A stretch of 64,000 nucleotides of DNA from Verrucomicrobiaceae bacterium (GCA_016795365.1 JAEUHN010000032.1:40861-104860); one strand, 5' to 3'; positions 1 through 9,267 are shown, numbered from the stretch's first letter. Made by a program: numbers and translations. The notes: generated from the letters alone by a model not told the origin.

Positions 1-1572
1 CTGGGCGTAGAAGTCGGAGGCGATGAGGGAGTTGCCGCATTTGATGTTGTCGCCCAGGTCGGGGAGGACGCGCTCGTGGATGAGCTCGCGCTGCACGGTC
101 TGAGCGGTTTCGCCTTCGAGCACCTTGAGGAGCAGAGAGAGCTTCGTCACCTCCACGGCCTGGCTGTCGATATCGACGCCGTAGATGTGGGTGAGGAGGA
201 TGCGCTTCCGCTCGGTGGTGGTGAGCGCCCAGCCTCCTGCGGCGGCCGCGACGAGCTTGGGCATTTTGCCTTTGGCATGGGTCTCGGGATCGTGCGTGGT
301 GTAGTAGCGGTGATACCAGTCGAGCAGGAACTGATACGCGCCGATGAGGAAGGAGCCGGAGCCGCACGCGGGATCGAGCACGGTGAGCTTTTCGATTTGC
401 TTCGGCGTCTTCGACTCGATCAGCGGGCCGACGGTTTGCCGCACGATGTAATCAACGATGTAGGTGGGTGTGTAGAAGACGCCGCCGGCTTTCTTGACCT
501 CGGGCTTGTCCTCGACCTGGGCGCGATGGCCAGCGGTGAGGGTGATGACCTTGCCGAGGAACTGCTCATACACCTGGCCGAGGATGTCGGCGCTGAGCAC
601 GCTGAACTCATACGGGCTGGCGGGGTAGTAGAGGCTGGTGATGATGCCTTTGAGCAGCTTGTCATCAATGACGAGGTGCGGCGTGAGGGTGTCGATCTCC
701 TCATGGCGGCCTTTCTCAGCACGGAAGTGGAAGAGGCCGGAATTGTAGCGGTCGTCGGCCTGCTGGAAGAGCTTTACTAATTCGGGGTAGATGGCCTTGG
801 CCTCGGTGGCGCGCTTCAGCCGCTCGTAGTCCTCGATGCCGCGATCCTCGCAGATGCGGAGGAAGATGATGCGGTCGAGGATGCGCTGGACGGCGAAGTT
901 CAGCTCGCGCTGGGTGAGGGCGGGATTGCGCAGGGCGAGGTTGCGCGCGAGATCGGCACGCCAGCCCTCAATGGTGGCAAGGAAGTCGGCATCGACCTCG
1001 GCGGTGCCGCGCTTGCCTTTGTTCGCAGCGGCGAATTTGTCGAAGGAGCCTTTGAGGATCGCCTCGCGTGAGAAGATGGAGGCGATGAAATCCCATTTCT
1101 CCACATACTCATCGAAGCGGCAGTAGAAGATGCGAGCCTTGGACGCGGGATCGTTCGGCTTGGGCTTGATGCGCGTGTCGTAAATGGCGAACTCCTCGAA
1201 GTCGCTGAGGATGGAGAGCGGCAGCTTGGCGCTCCAGGCGTAACGACGGAGCTGGTAGGCGGGGGAGATGTCGTCTTTGATGCGGACGCTGGGCTTCTTC
1301 GCCTCCAGGAAAAACTTGCGCGTGCCACCGATGCGGAAGCCGTAGTCGGGTGCCTTCACCGCGCCGCCGACTTTGACTTGATCCTCGTGGATGACGTCGC
1401 GGTAGGCCTCGCTGTAGCCTGCGGCGTTGTCGATGTCCCAGCCGAGGAGTTTGAAGAAGGGATCGAGGAAATCGCGGCGAAGCTGGGTCTCGTTGTAGCT
1501 GCCGGACTTGTAGGCGTCGATGTGCTCCGCAAAGCGGGTGACAAGTTCCTGGAGGGTTTGCGGGGAGGACAT
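1..1572 (-). CDS. Type IIG-like fused restriction endonuclease/N6-adenine methyltransferase, N-terminal part
   Basis: This is the first 524 codons of a larger gene that runs off the left edge. The start ATG is at 1572-1570. Residues 76-92 hold a PD-(D/E)xK-type nuclease signature (PDYGF, then LEAKK), and a helical linker follows. Residues 364-376 (GVFYTPTYIVDYI) match the start of the methylase domain, and DPACGSGSF at 400-408 is the SAM-binding motif I. This order, nuclease then methylase in one chain, is that of Eco57I/type IIG or BREX/DISARM-like Class 1 enzymes. The catalytic NPPY/F motif and the specificity domain lie outside the window, so completeness cannot be judged. It would act in the cytoplasm on foreign or unmethylated DNA. 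No partner gene is visible upstream. Confidence 0.85.
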   Translation of the reverse strand, partial: MSSPQTLQELVTRFAEHIDAYKSGSYNETQLRRDFLDPFFKLLGWDIDNAAGYSEAYRDVIHEDQVKVGGAVKAPDYGFRIGGTRKFFLEAKKPSVRIKDDISPAYQLRRYAWSAKLPLSILSDFEEFAIYDTRIKPKPNDPASKARIFYCRFDEYVEKWDFIASIFSREAILKGSFDKFAAANKGKRGTAEVDADFLATIEGWRADLARNLALRNPALTQRELNFAVQRILDRIIFLRICEDRGIEDYERLKRATEAKAIYPELVKLFQQADDRYNSGLFHFRAEKGRHEEIDTLTPHLVIDDKLLKGIITSLYYPASPYEFSVLSADILGQVYEQFLGKVITLTAGHRAQVEDKPEVKKAGGVFYTPTYIVDYIVRQTVGPLIESKTPKQIEKLTVLDPACGSGSFLIGAYQFLLDWYHRYYTTHDPETHAKGKMPKLVAAAAGGWALTTTERKRILLTHIYGVDIDSQAVEVTKLSLLLKVLEGETAQTVQRELIHERVLPDLGDNIKCGNSLIASDFYAQ

Positions 1573-1928
1573 ACGAACGCTGTTGTGGCGGAAGGCGGGC
1601 GCGGGGTCAAGCGTAGGCAATGACGGGATCGCGGAAGGGCGAGGCAGCTGATCAACGTCCAGACTTTTTGCCTGGGACTTTTTGCCCCTTCTGTGCCGCC
1701 AAGAGGCCGGAGGCCTCCAGATAAAATGCCAAGATAAAATGCCAGGCATGAATAGCCGCACCGCCACGCGTTGGACCAAAGGCACCGACGGCACATGGCA
1801 TCATCACGAAGTCATGGGTATCATGCAATTTGTGCCATCTTCGCTTAACAACTTCATAGGCCGCTCGGCGAAAGGTGTTAGGCACTCGGGCGGAACCGCA
1901 TTTTGGCAACTTATGAAGAATCGCGAGT
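1573..1928. other. Intergenic region with short tandem direct repeats
   Basis: No convincing gene. Around 1665-1685 the string GACTTTTTGCC occurs twice in tandem, and at 1720-1745 AGATAAAATGCCA occurs twice in tandem. Between them AGGCCGGAGGCCT is nearly palindromic. Short open frames here on both strands have poor composition and overlap each other, so I left them out. Confidence 0.5.
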
Positions 1929-2594
1929 ATGAGTGATGAACGAATTACATATCTACAAAAACCAGGGCTAGGGGAGATCTTTCGAGAGCAGTGGTCTCCA
2001 GGCGTGTTTGGTGAATGGACGGCACTCATTCCATCACCTTTCGCGTCCACCTGGGATACTCTCTACCTACACGCATTTGGCTCGTTCTATACTGCCGCAG
2101 ATCGGATGCTAGATCCGGTCAAGCTTGAGTTTAACAACAGCGACCCAACCGGGCCTAATAACATTCAGTCTTCGTCGTGGCTCGCGCTAACAGCCAAAGC
2201 CTCGGACGTTGAGCAGGAGTGCCTTGGTGCTTTACATCAAATGGTAAACGCAAGAATCGACTGGGAGATAGAGGACTCGGTGTTCGAGTCTGAACGCAAC
2301 AATCTGATCGAAGGAGTTGCACAGCGATGCGCACGTCAGTTGGACCAAGTGTGCCACCAAACACGATTGCGATGCATTACCCTTTTTGTAGAGTCACACG
2401 AAGGTAAGTCGTTCTATCAGATTCGCTTCGCTTGGAGCTGGGATGAAGATCGTAGCGTCAGTCTTCTGTTCTGGAATCAGAAGTGTCTAGGGGGGAAACT
2501 TGCGTCCTTTCAAGACGATTCCCGGCTTCACGCTTTCTTGCCAGGCGGACCCATGCATGAATCATTCACTCTTGATACCACCATTGACCGGTGA
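1929..2594 (+). CDS. Hypothetical protein, 221 aa
   Basis: An intact ATG-to-TGA frame with mixed acidic and aromatic composition, no signal peptide and no transmembrane segment. I do not recognise the family. It ends 15 nt before an RHS fragment in the same orientation, so it may be a leftover passenger of an RHS locus such as an immunity-type gene, but nothing in the protein proves this. GC content is lower than in hrpA and the restriction gene on either side, which fits acquired DNA. The start at 1929 is the first ATG in frame; an overlapping frame just upstream is probably not translated. Confidence 0.55.
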   Translation: MSDERITYLQKPGLGEIFREQWSPGVFGEWTALIPSPFASTWDTLYLHAFGSFYTAADRMLDPVKLEFNNSDPTGPNNIQSSSWLALTAKASDVEQECLGALHQMVNARIDWEIEDSVFESERNNLIEGVAQRCARQLDQVCHQTRLRCITLFVESHEGKSFYQIRFAWSWDEDRSVSLLFWNQKCLGGKLASFQDDSRLHAFLPGGPMHESFTLDTTIDR

Positions 2595-2608
2595 AGATTG
2601 TAAAATGA

Positions 2609-3046
2609 ATCCACGCGCCAAACAATGGAAGTGTGGTAACCAATGGCAACGTGGATGTGTATGACTTTGAGAACCGGCTCATCCTTCGCACCAAAGCCGA
2701 CGGCACCGTGATCGACTACCTCTACGATGCCAACGGCCAGCGTGTGCAGAAGCAAAAAAGTAGTCCAGGGCTTCCGCCCGTCACGCATGGATACTTGATT
2801 GACTCTCAAAGCCCCAGCGGCTGGCCACAATGCGTTGCCGAGGTTCAGTTCACAGGAAGCGCCACCAGCGCACCGAATCCTTTCATCCTTCAGCCTTCAT
2901 CATTCATCCTTTCGGCGACCTACACCTACGGTCCCCAAGGTCCCATCAGCCAATGGACTGCCACCCAAGGCGAGCACTACTTCCTGCTCGACGCCCATGG
3001 CAGCGTCCGAGCGCACACGGATGCCACAGGCATCGCCCCTTTTCCC
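2609..3046 (+). pseudogene. RHS/YD-repeat protein remnant
   Basis: The frame reads YD-repeat sequence (VYDFENRLI, DYLYDANGQRVQK, YTYGPQGPI, HYFLLDAHGSVR), typical of the region before the RHS core. It has no start, the frame is closed upstream by a stop at 2606, and the match ends about where the hrpA stop begins (3050), so both ends are missing. Residues encoded near 2878-2915 (PFILQPSSFIL) come from a TTCATCC-type heptad repeat inserted into the frame. It is a dead fragment of an RHS gene unrelated in position to the large RHS locus at 24.8-38.8 kb. Confidence 0.75.
2878..2916. repeat. TTCATCC heptad repeat inside RHS remnant
   Basis: Degenerate tandem copies of TTCATCC (TTCATCC, TTCAGCC, TTCATCA, TTCATCC). 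The same family, in the opposite orientation, is seen at 6770-6830 upstream of hrpA. Confidence 0.6.
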
Positions 3047-3049
3047 TCG

Positions 3050-6000
3050 CTACACCATCATTGCCTCGAGCTTCTTGGGTGACACGCTTTGGGCGGTGCC
3101 CAGCTCGGGGGCGAAGACTTGGACGCGATACTCTTCGAGCATCCAGCGGAAGGTCTCGTGCTGCGAGACGGGCACGTATTGCGTCCAGCCATCGAAGTCG
3201 CGGATGAGGTCGGCTTTCGCGGCGTCTTTGTCCGGCGCATACGAGGCGCGTTCAGCGCGGACTTGCATCGCACGGAGGTAGCGCGGGAGATGCTGAAGCT
3301 GCTCGTGCGGTGTGACGGCGATGAGGTTAGCTGGCATCAGTCGCGCGAGGTCTTGATCGAAACCGGGGTAGCGTTTCGGCGAGGCGATGAGCTTCTGCTT
3401 CCAGTCCTGCGCCTGCTTCATGAGATCGCCGACGCGATGCGCGAGCGCAGGCAGCTCGCGGCGCACCTTGTCGCACATCTCGGTGAAGCGCTTCTGCGTC
3501 AGCGGCAGCAGCGGGTTCAGTCGCAGAGCAAAGCGGACGATGTGCTCGTGCGCGTCCTTCTGGAGTTGATCGGGCGCGGCTTTCGCCGGGGCTGCGGAGA
3601 GCGCTGACAGCGCGGCGAGTCCACTGAGCGGTGCGGCCTTGGGCGAAGCACCGGAGCCGAGGTGCTTCAGTTCCTTCCACAGCCAGGCGAGGTCTTTACT
3701 CAAGGCGGTCTCCGCGAGCTTGCGAATGGCTGCGGGCGTATGCTTCTCCACCTCGGCCTTCGTCTTGAACAAGCGCAGATCGACCTCGTTCTCGCGCACC
3801 ATCAGGCCGGGGTAACCGAGCACGGGCACGCCGCCGCCGTCTTCGACGAAGAGGGACTCGGGCAAGTCACCGAAGGACCACGACGACAAGGCGTAGCGTT
3901 CGACGCGTTGCACAGTCTTCTCCCACGCATCGGACTTGGGCGCGGCTTGTTTCACGGCCTTGCGCACCTCGTCGAGATCGCGGCTCGCGACGACGGAACC
4001 CTTCTTGGAATCGACGACTTCCACGCGGGGTTGCAGATGCTTCGGCACGCTCATCGGCGGCCAGTCGCTGTGCTTCACCTCAATGCGATAGCGTCGCGTG
4101 AGATGCAGAGCGAGTGCGGGGAGGAAGTCGGCCCGACCGGGATTGAACTCGGCAGCGATCTCCTTGGCACGCTGCTCGATGGGCATGAACTGACGGCGGA
4201 ACTGCTTGGGCAGGGCGCGCAGCAGCACCTCGATTAACTCCTCGCGAATGCCGGGCACCATCCACTGGATTTGACCAGAGGTGAGATGTTCGGCCACGGA
4301 GGCGGGCACCTTCACGGTGACGCCATCGCTCTCTTCGCCGGGATCATAAGCATAGCTCAATGGCAGCACGGTGGTGCCAAAGGAGACCTGATCGGGGAAG
4401 GCATGGAGATCGACGGCGAACTCGGCATCGCCGATAAGGTCCTGCTCAGTGGCGCAGAGGAAGTTGGGTTCCTCCTTCACGCGCTCGTTCACCAGTTTGT
4501 TGAGGTCGTGAATGGAGGACACGCGCTCGATGCGCTTCTCGTAGAAGCGATACAAGGCCTCGGCCACGTTCCAGGCGCGCGTGCTGCGGACTCGCGTTAA
4601 TGAGGTCTCGATCTTCTCGCGCAGCTTCTGGTTCTGCTGGTAAAAGCGATGCGTGATCGGCGTCTCGTTGTCGATCAGCGCGCCACGGATGAAGAGCTGC
4701 GTGGCAGCCACGGCGTCCACTTTCACGTAGTCGATGGACTGCCGCTTCACCTCCAGCCCATGCAGAATGTGGCGCTGCAGCACGAGCACGCGCATCGACT
4801 TCTCATCGTAGCGCGGCTCGCTGTATTTGAACTGCATCAAGTGCGCGCCGAGTTCCGCGATCCAGTTCGGGTCCACCTTCGCCACGGTGCGGGCGAAGAG
4901 CTGCGACGTGTGCACGATCTCGCCTGCGACGATCCACAGCGGTTGCTTCGACTTGTCCTGCCCAGGCTTGGCTGGGTTCTTCTTGTCGCGGCGCTCGTAG
5001 AGGTTCGAGCCGGGGAAGAGCGTCACCTCGCGGTTGCCTCCTGCCTTGTAGAGATTGCGCTCCTGCTTCATCGCGATGTGGCCGAGCTGGCCGGACAAGA
5101 TGCTGCGATGGATCGCGTCGTCGTTGGAGGCCTTCGATTCGTTCGGCAACGACTCGCCTTCATCGCGAATCGTGTCGCTCAGTTGCTTCCACACATCGCG
5201 CCACTCGCGCATCCGAGTGAACGAGAGGTAGTTCGCTTTGCAGAACTTCCGCAGCGCATTCGTGCTGCCTTTGCCACCGCCTTCGGGCGAGGCCTGCCAG
5301 ATGCGCAGGAGCGTGAGGAAGTCGGAGTCGGGGCACACAAAGGCCTTGTGCGCGGCAGCGGCGCGTTCACGGCCTTCCTCGGGTCGCTCGCGCGGATCGG
5401 GAATGCTCAGGCCGGCTGCGATGATCAGCATCTCGGGCAGCGCCTTCTCCTTCTTCGCCTGGATCAACATGCGGCCCAGCGTGGGATCGAGCGGCAGGCG
5501 CGCGAGTTCGCGACCGAGCGGCGTCATCTCCTCCGTCTCGTTCAGCGCACCGAGTTCATGCAGCAACTGATAGCCGCTGCGGATGGACGCGTGCGCCGGT
5601 GGATTGATGAAGGGGAAGCTCTCGATGTCGCCGAGCTTGAACGCCATCATGCGCAGGATCACTTCGGCCAGGTTTGCGCGCTGAATCTCGGGCATCGTGA
5701 ACTTGTCGCGCGCGTCGAAGTCCTCCTTCGTGAACAAGCGAATGCACACACCGTCCTGCACACGACCTGCCCGGCCCGCGCGTTGGTTGGCGCTGCTTTG
5801 CGACACCGCTTCCACCGGCAGACGCTTAGTGCGCGTGCGCGGATTGTAGCGGCTGATGCGGGCAAGGCCGGTGTCCACGACGTAGCGAATGCGCGGGATG
5901 GTGATGGAGGTCTCCGCCACGTTCGTCGCGACCACGACTCTGCGTTTGCGCCCTGGCGCGAAGATACGCTGCTGCTCGGCGGCGGGCATGCGACCGAAGA

Positions 6001-6763
6001 GGCCGAGCACTTCGTAGGACGAGCCGAGCCGACCTTCGAGCAAGTCGCAGGTCTCGCGGATGTCGCGCTCCGTTGCCATGAAGACGAGCACATCGCCCTC
6101 GTGCGTTTCGATCAACGCGTCTTCCACACTGCTCGCGGCGGCCTCGATCAGGTCGGCGTCATCATCATTGGCCACCGGCGCGTAGCGCACCTCGACCGGA
6201 TAGAGACGACCCGAGACCTCGATGATCGGCGCGTTGTCGAAGTGCGCCGAGAAGGCCTGCGTGTCGATGGTCGCGGAGGTGACGAGCAGCTTCAGATCGG
6301 GGCGCTTCGGCAGGAGCGTGCGCAGGTAGCCCAGGAGGAAGTCGATGTTCAGTGACCGCTCGTGCGCTTCATCCAGGATGATCATCGAATACGCGCGCAG
6401 CATCGGATCGCTCTGAATCTCCGCGAGCAGGATGCCATCGGTCATGAACTTCACGCGCGTGTCGCGGCTCGTGTCGTCATTGAAGCGCATCTTGCACCCC
6501 ACCTCGCGGCCCCACTGCACGCCGAGTTCTTCCGCGACGCGCTTTGACACACTCATCGCCGCCACACGACGCGGCTGCGTGCAGCCGATCTGCCCGCGCA
6601 AGTTTTCGCCTGCGGCTTCGAGACACATCTTGGGCAGCTGCGTCGTCTTCCCCGATCCCGTCTCGCCCGCGAGAATCACGACCTGATGATTTCGAATGGT
6701 CGCCACGATCTCCTCACGGCGGGCCGTGATAGGCAGGTCGGCGGGGTATTGAATCGGAGGCAT
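3050..6763 (-). CDS. hrpA: ATP-dependent RNA helicase HrpA (DEAH box)
   Basis: A 1237-residue protein, close to the usual 1250-1300 of HrpA. Walker A GETGSGKT is at residues 33-40, the DEAH box at 131-134, SAT at 163-165, and the QRAGRAGR arginine-finger motif lies near residue 335. HA2, OB-fold and the long HrpA-specific C-terminal region follow. HrpA unwinds structured RNA and helps rescue stalled ribosomes in the cytoplasm. The last codons directly abut the RHS remnant, so the insertion there stopped just short of the gene. Long open frames on the opposite strand (for example 4649-6355) are GC-driven shadows. No operon partner is apparent. Confidence 0.97.
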   Translation of the reverse strand: MPPIQYPADLPITARREEIVATIRNHQVVILAGETGSGKTTQLPKMCLEAAGENLRGQIGCTQPRRVAAMSVSKRVAEELGVQWGREVGCKMRFNDDTSRDTRVKFMTDGILLAEIQSDPMLRAYSMIILDEAHERSLNIDFLLGYLRTLLPKRPDLKLLVTSATIDTQAFSAHFDNAPIIEVSGRLYPVEVRYAPVANDDDADLIEAAASSVEDALIETHEGDVLVFMATERDIRETCDLLEGRLGSSYEVLGLFGRMPAAEQQRIFAPGRKRRVVVATNVAETSITIPRIRYVVDTGLARISRYNPRTRTKRLPVEAVSQSSANQRAGRAGRVQDGVCIRLFTKEDFDARDKFTMPEIQRANLAEVILRMMAFKLGDIESFPFINPPAHASIRSGYQLLHELGALNETEEMTPLGRELARLPLDPTLGRMLIQAKKEKALPEMLIIAAGLSIPDPRERPEEGRERAAAAHKAFVCPDSDFLTLLRIWQASPEGGGKGSTNALRKFCKANYLSFTRMREWRDVWKQLSDTIRDEGESLPNESKASNDDAIHRSILSGQLGHIAMKQERNLYKAGGNREVTLFPGSNLYERRDKKNPAKPGQDKSKQPLWIVAGEIVHTSQLFARTVAKVDPNWIAELGAHLMQFKYSEPRYDEKSMRVLVLQRHILHGLEVKRQSIDYVKVDAVAATQLFIRGALIDNETPITHRFYQQNQKLREKIETSLTRVRSTRAWNVAEALYRFYEKRIERVSSIHDLNKLVNERVKEEPNFLCATEQDLIGDAEFAVDLHAFPDQVSFGTTVLPLSYAYDPGEESDGVTVKVPASVAEHLTSGQIQWMVPGIREELIEVLLRALPKQFRRQFMPIEQRAKEIAAEFNPGRADFLPALALHLTRRYRIEVKHSDWPPMSVPKHLQPRVEVVDSKKGSVVASRDLDEVRKAVKQAAPKSDAWEKTVQRVERYALSSWSFGDLPESLFVEDGGGVPVLGYPGLMVRENEVDLRLFKTKAEVEKHTPAAIRKLAETALSKDLAWLWKELKHLGSGASPKAAPLSGLAALSALSAAPAKAAPDQLQKDAHEHIVRFALRLNPLLPLTQKRFTEMCDKVRRELPALAHRVGDLMKQAQDWKQKLIASPKRYPGFDQDLARLMPANLIAVTPHEQLQHLPRYLRAMQVRAERASYAPDKDAAKADLIRDFDGWTQYVPVSQHETFRWMLEEYRVQVFAPELGTAQSVSPKKLEAMMV

Positions 6764-6765
6764 TG

Positions 6766-6830
6766 ACGAAAGGATGAAGGCGGAAGGATGAAGGATGAAG
6801 GCGGAAGGCGGAAGGATGAAACCAGAGCGC
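6766..6830. repeat. GGATGAA/GGCGGAA heptad tandem repeat
   Basis: About eight degenerate heptads (GGATGAA, GGCGGAA) immediately upstream of the hrpA start. This is the reverse complement of the TTCATCC family found in the RHS remnant at 2878-2916. Confidence 0.7.
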
Positions 6831-6974
6831 GGTGCGATGAGCAGCGTCCGCTTCGCTTAAAGGCAGGACACCCGCCGCGACAAGGAAGTCTTTGCGTTCA
6901 GCTCCGCTCATCCGCCTTCGTCGCTGAGTGATGTCGTGGGAGGTGTCGTCCTTCGTGTCTCATGTTCAATGATT

Positions 6975-7050
6975 TCCTGCGCCCCTGTCTTGAAGGCCAC
7001 AGGCCTTCGGTCTCATAGCGAAGGGTTGCGGCGCGACGCCCCGTCTTCGA
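6975..7050. repeat. REP-like interspersed repeat, copy 1
   Basis: Shares CCCTGTCTTGAAGGCCACAG, then GCCTTCGGTCTCATAGCG and AAGGGTTGCGGCG, with copies at 7163-7230 and 8160-8226. The unit contains the short inverted repeat GGCCACAGGCC. It lies next to a RAYT transposase gene, which is the usual partner of REP palindromes. Confidence 0.75.
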
Positions 7051-7069
7051 TCCCCCACCCCGCAGGTTG

Positions 7070-7230
7070 ATGCCTGAACTCCAGCACCGATGCGATGACT
7101 CGTCCGCCGGTTCATGTCTGAAAAGGTTTTGCCCATGGCTATCATCTTCGATAGTTTCCGGAGCCCCTGTCTTGAAGGCCACAGGCCTTCGGTCTCATAG
7201 CGAAGGGTTGCGGCGAAGCCGCTACCCTGG
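7070..7230. repeat. REP-like interspersed repeat, copy 2 (long form)
   Basis: About 160 bp that align with 8070-8226: CTGAACTCCAGCACCGATGC, GATGACTC, CGCCGGTTC, then the same GGCCACAGGCC block and GCGAAGCCGCTACCCTGG. Situated just downstream of the RAYT gene stop. Confidence 0.75.
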
Positions 7231-7282
7231 AATCCCAACGGGTTGTGATCCCAACTCCAAAGGAGTTGCATCAACGGCTCCA

Positions 7283-7738
7283 TCAATCCCACACATACCT
7301 CTCGTCCCAAGCCATCCCATGCCGACGTAGCAAGGCGCGGAATTCATCCTGAAATGAGAGCCGTGCGTGGTGTTTGTCTTGGTGCTGGATGTATCGCACC
7401 ACACTGGGAATGGATGACTGGCTGACGGAGAATGCACCATATCCCTGCTGCCAATGGAAGTCGGTGAGTGCGGGGAACCTTTCTTTCACCCAAAGACTGG
7501 AGGCGCGTTTCAATTCCTTCACCCAGTCCGCAACACAAACCGTGCGTGCCATTCGGCCCAGTAGATGAATGTGATCGACATGGCCGCCTACGATGAGGGT
7601 GGGACAGTCCAGTCGGGCGCTCACGCCGCCCAGGTAATGAAAGACTTCGTTCCTCACCGTGATGTCCTGGAACCAAGCCGTCCGGTCCTTGGTAGAGAAC
7701 ACCAGATGTGTCACCAGGTTGGCGAGAGATTGTGGCAT
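7283..7738 (-). CDS. REP-associated tyrosine transposase (RAYT, IS200/IS605-like)
   Basis: A 151-residue Y1 HUH transposase. It starts with the typical MPQSLANLVTHLVFSTKDR-like block, carries the HUH pair in HVDHIHLL, and has the nucleophile tyrosine in RYIQHQDKHH followed by the family-typical tail (FRALLRRHGMAWDERYVWD). The reaction is single-strand DNA cleavage and joining at REP hairpins. I chose the start at 7738 because it gives the family N-terminus; the frame is open to 7786. Long REP-like repeats flank both sides, in opposite orientations, as expected for a RAYT/BIME locus. No accessory tnpB is present. Confidence 0.92.
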   Translation of the reverse strand: MPQSLANLVTHLVFSTKDRTAWFQDITVRNEVFHYLGGVSARLDCPTLIVGGHVDHIHLLGRMARTVCVADWVKELKRASSLWVKERFPALTDFHWQQGYGAFSVSQSSIPSVVRYIQHQDKHHARLSFQDEFRALLRRHGMAWDERYVWD

Positions 7739-7794
7739 GGGGCGAAGCGTTGACGGAACTCCTTCGGAGTTCAAGATCGTTGTCAACGGTGTGA

Positions 7795-8049
7795 ACCAGG
7801 GTAGGCGCTGCGCGCCAACCCTTCGCTATGAGATGGAAGCCCTTCGGGCTAGCCACCCGGCTGGATGGCACGCCGTCGGGTGTGAATCAAAAATCAACGA
7901 GGCGTCCGATGAGTCACCTGTTCGAGCAACCGCAGCTCTCAATACCGCATGGACTGTTCCTGCTCGCCTAAATGCACCGTGAGGCCTCCCGACCTGTTCC
8001 CCACCGCTCCAACCCGACAGGTTGAACCGCTCCCGAGTCTCTCGACCGA
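7795..8049. repeat. Long REP-like repeat, opposite orientation, copy A (about 255 bp)
   Basis: Starts ACCAGGGTAGGCGCTGCGCG and ends CCGAGTCTCTCGACCG. It aligns end to end with 8334-8586 at roughly 85-90 percent by eye. It contains CCCTTCGCTATGAGA, the reverse complement of the motif in the left-side copies, so the two sides of the RAYT gene carry repeats facing opposite ways. Confidence 0.8.
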
Positions 8050-8069
8050 CTCAACCGGACAGATCGAAG

Positions 8070-8226
8070 CCTGAACTCCAGCACCGATGCGATGACTCAG
8101 CCGCCGGTTCGTGTCTGAGGAGGTTTTGCCACTGGCTCTCATGCTTGATGATTTCCTGCGCCCCTGTCTTGAAGGCCACAGGCCTTCGGTCTCATAGCGA
8201 AGGGTTGCGGCGAAGCCGCTACCCTG
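8070..8226. repeat. REP-like interspersed repeat, copy 3 (long form)
   Basis: Same orientation and layout as 7070-7230, with identical GCGAAGCCGCTACCCTGG end. Sits between the two opposite-orientation copies. Confidence 0.75.
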
Positions 8227-8333
8227 GATATCGCATGCAAAGACGAACCACGAACACCAACGGTGTTCCGTCCCCAACCGCGCCTGTCGTGACGCAACTC
8301 CTTCGGAGTTGGTGAATCCATCCATCGGTCGTT

Positions 8334-8586
8334 ACCAGGGTAGGCGCTACGCGCCAACCCTTCGCTATGAGACGGAAGCCCTTCGGGCTACTCACCTAGC
8401 CGGATGTCGCGACGTAGGGTGTGAATCACATATCAACGAGGCCTCCGATGAGTCACCTGTCCGGGCAACCGCAGCCCTGAACACCGCATGGACTGTTCCT
8501 GCTCGCCTAAATGCACCGTGAGTCGTCCCGATCTCTCCCCACCGCTCCAACCCGACAGGTTGAACCGTTCCCGAGTCTCTCGACCG
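8334..8586. repeat. Long REP-like repeat, opposite orientation, copy B (about 253 bp)
   Basis: Second copy of the 7795-8049 unit. It runs straight into the 42-bp tandem array, whose first unit begins in the sequence that replaces the end of this copy. Confidence 0.8.
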
Positions 8587-8587
8587 C

Positions 8588-9024
8588 TTTTCGGACGACC
8601 CGAAACTCATCCTGGAGATTCCGAACCCATTTTCCGACGACCCGAAACTCGTCCTGGAGACTCCGAACCCGTTTCCCGGCGACCCGAAACTCATCCTGGA
8701 GATTCCGAACCCATTTTCCGACGACCCGAAACTCGTCCTGGAGACTCCCAACCCGTTTTCCGGCGACCCGAAACTCGTCCTGGAGACTCCCAACCCGTTT
8801 TCCGGCGACCCGAAACTTGTCCTGGAGACTCCGAACCCATTTTCCGACGACCCGAAACTCGTCCTAGAGACTCCGAACCCATTTTCCGGCGACCCGAAAC
8901 TCGTCCCGGAGACTCCGAATCCGTTTTCCGGTGACCCAAAAGTCGTCCTAGAGACTCCGAACACGTTTTCCGACGACCCGAAACTCGTCCTAGAGACTCC
9001 GAACCCGTTTTCCGGCGAGCCGAA
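8588..9024. repeat. 42-bp minisatellite, about ten units
   Basis: Tandem units of exactly 42 bp; the string GACCCGAAACT recurs at 42-bp steps from about 8597 to 8975, with a degenerate last unit at 9016. Units alternate between two subtypes (ATTCCGAACCCATTTTCCGA and ACTCCGAACCCGTTTTCCGG). Because 42 is a multiple of three, frames stay open on both strands and would encode 14-residue repeats, but no frame has a credible ATG start and ribosome binding site, so I treat it as non-coding. There are no spacers, so this is not a CRISPR. Confidence 0.85.
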
Positions 9025-9204
9025 ATGATGTCAAGGCCGCGGACCCCATGAACGCTTTTCCAGCCCTGCCACCCCGGACCACGCCACCACCGCTTGACTT
9101 CCCGTTCCCCTTTCCCTTAGATCGAGCATCTCCAAAAAGTCGGCCTCCCAACGATGAGATCCTCCGTTTCCGCCTGCCTCACCCCGATTCATCCACCCAA
9201 AACG

Positions 9205-9227
9205 GTGGGCGAATCTGATTCGCCCAC
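9205..9227. repeat. Perfect 11-bp inverted repeat, possible hairpin
   Basis: Arms GTGGGCGAATC (9205-9215) and GATTCGCCCAC (9217-9227) separated by one T, about 40 nt before the next gene. It has no following T-run, so it is more likely an interspersed palindrome or protein-binding site than a terminator. Confidence 0.55.
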
Positions 9228-9267
9228 AATGAAGTGTGGCTAAACAACGTTGGGGCAAGCATTCGCA

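Noticed and set aside
1652..2050. 132-residue minus-strand frame upstream of the restriction gene
   Set aside because: It overlaps the 221-residue gene and tandem repeats, and its composition is not protein-like.
4649..6355. 568-residue open frame antisense to hrpA
   Set aside because: GC-driven shadow with His/Arg/Glu-rich, unstructured composition; hrpA on the other strand has all its motifs.
8392..8964. 190-residue repeat protein (FGSPENGFGVSRTS-type) on the minus strand
   Set aside because: Only a GTG start inside the array, no ribosome binding site, and both strands are equally open because the period is divisible by three.
8588..9024. CRISPR array
   Set aside because: Units are contiguous 42-bp tandem copies with no spacers, and there are no cas genes.
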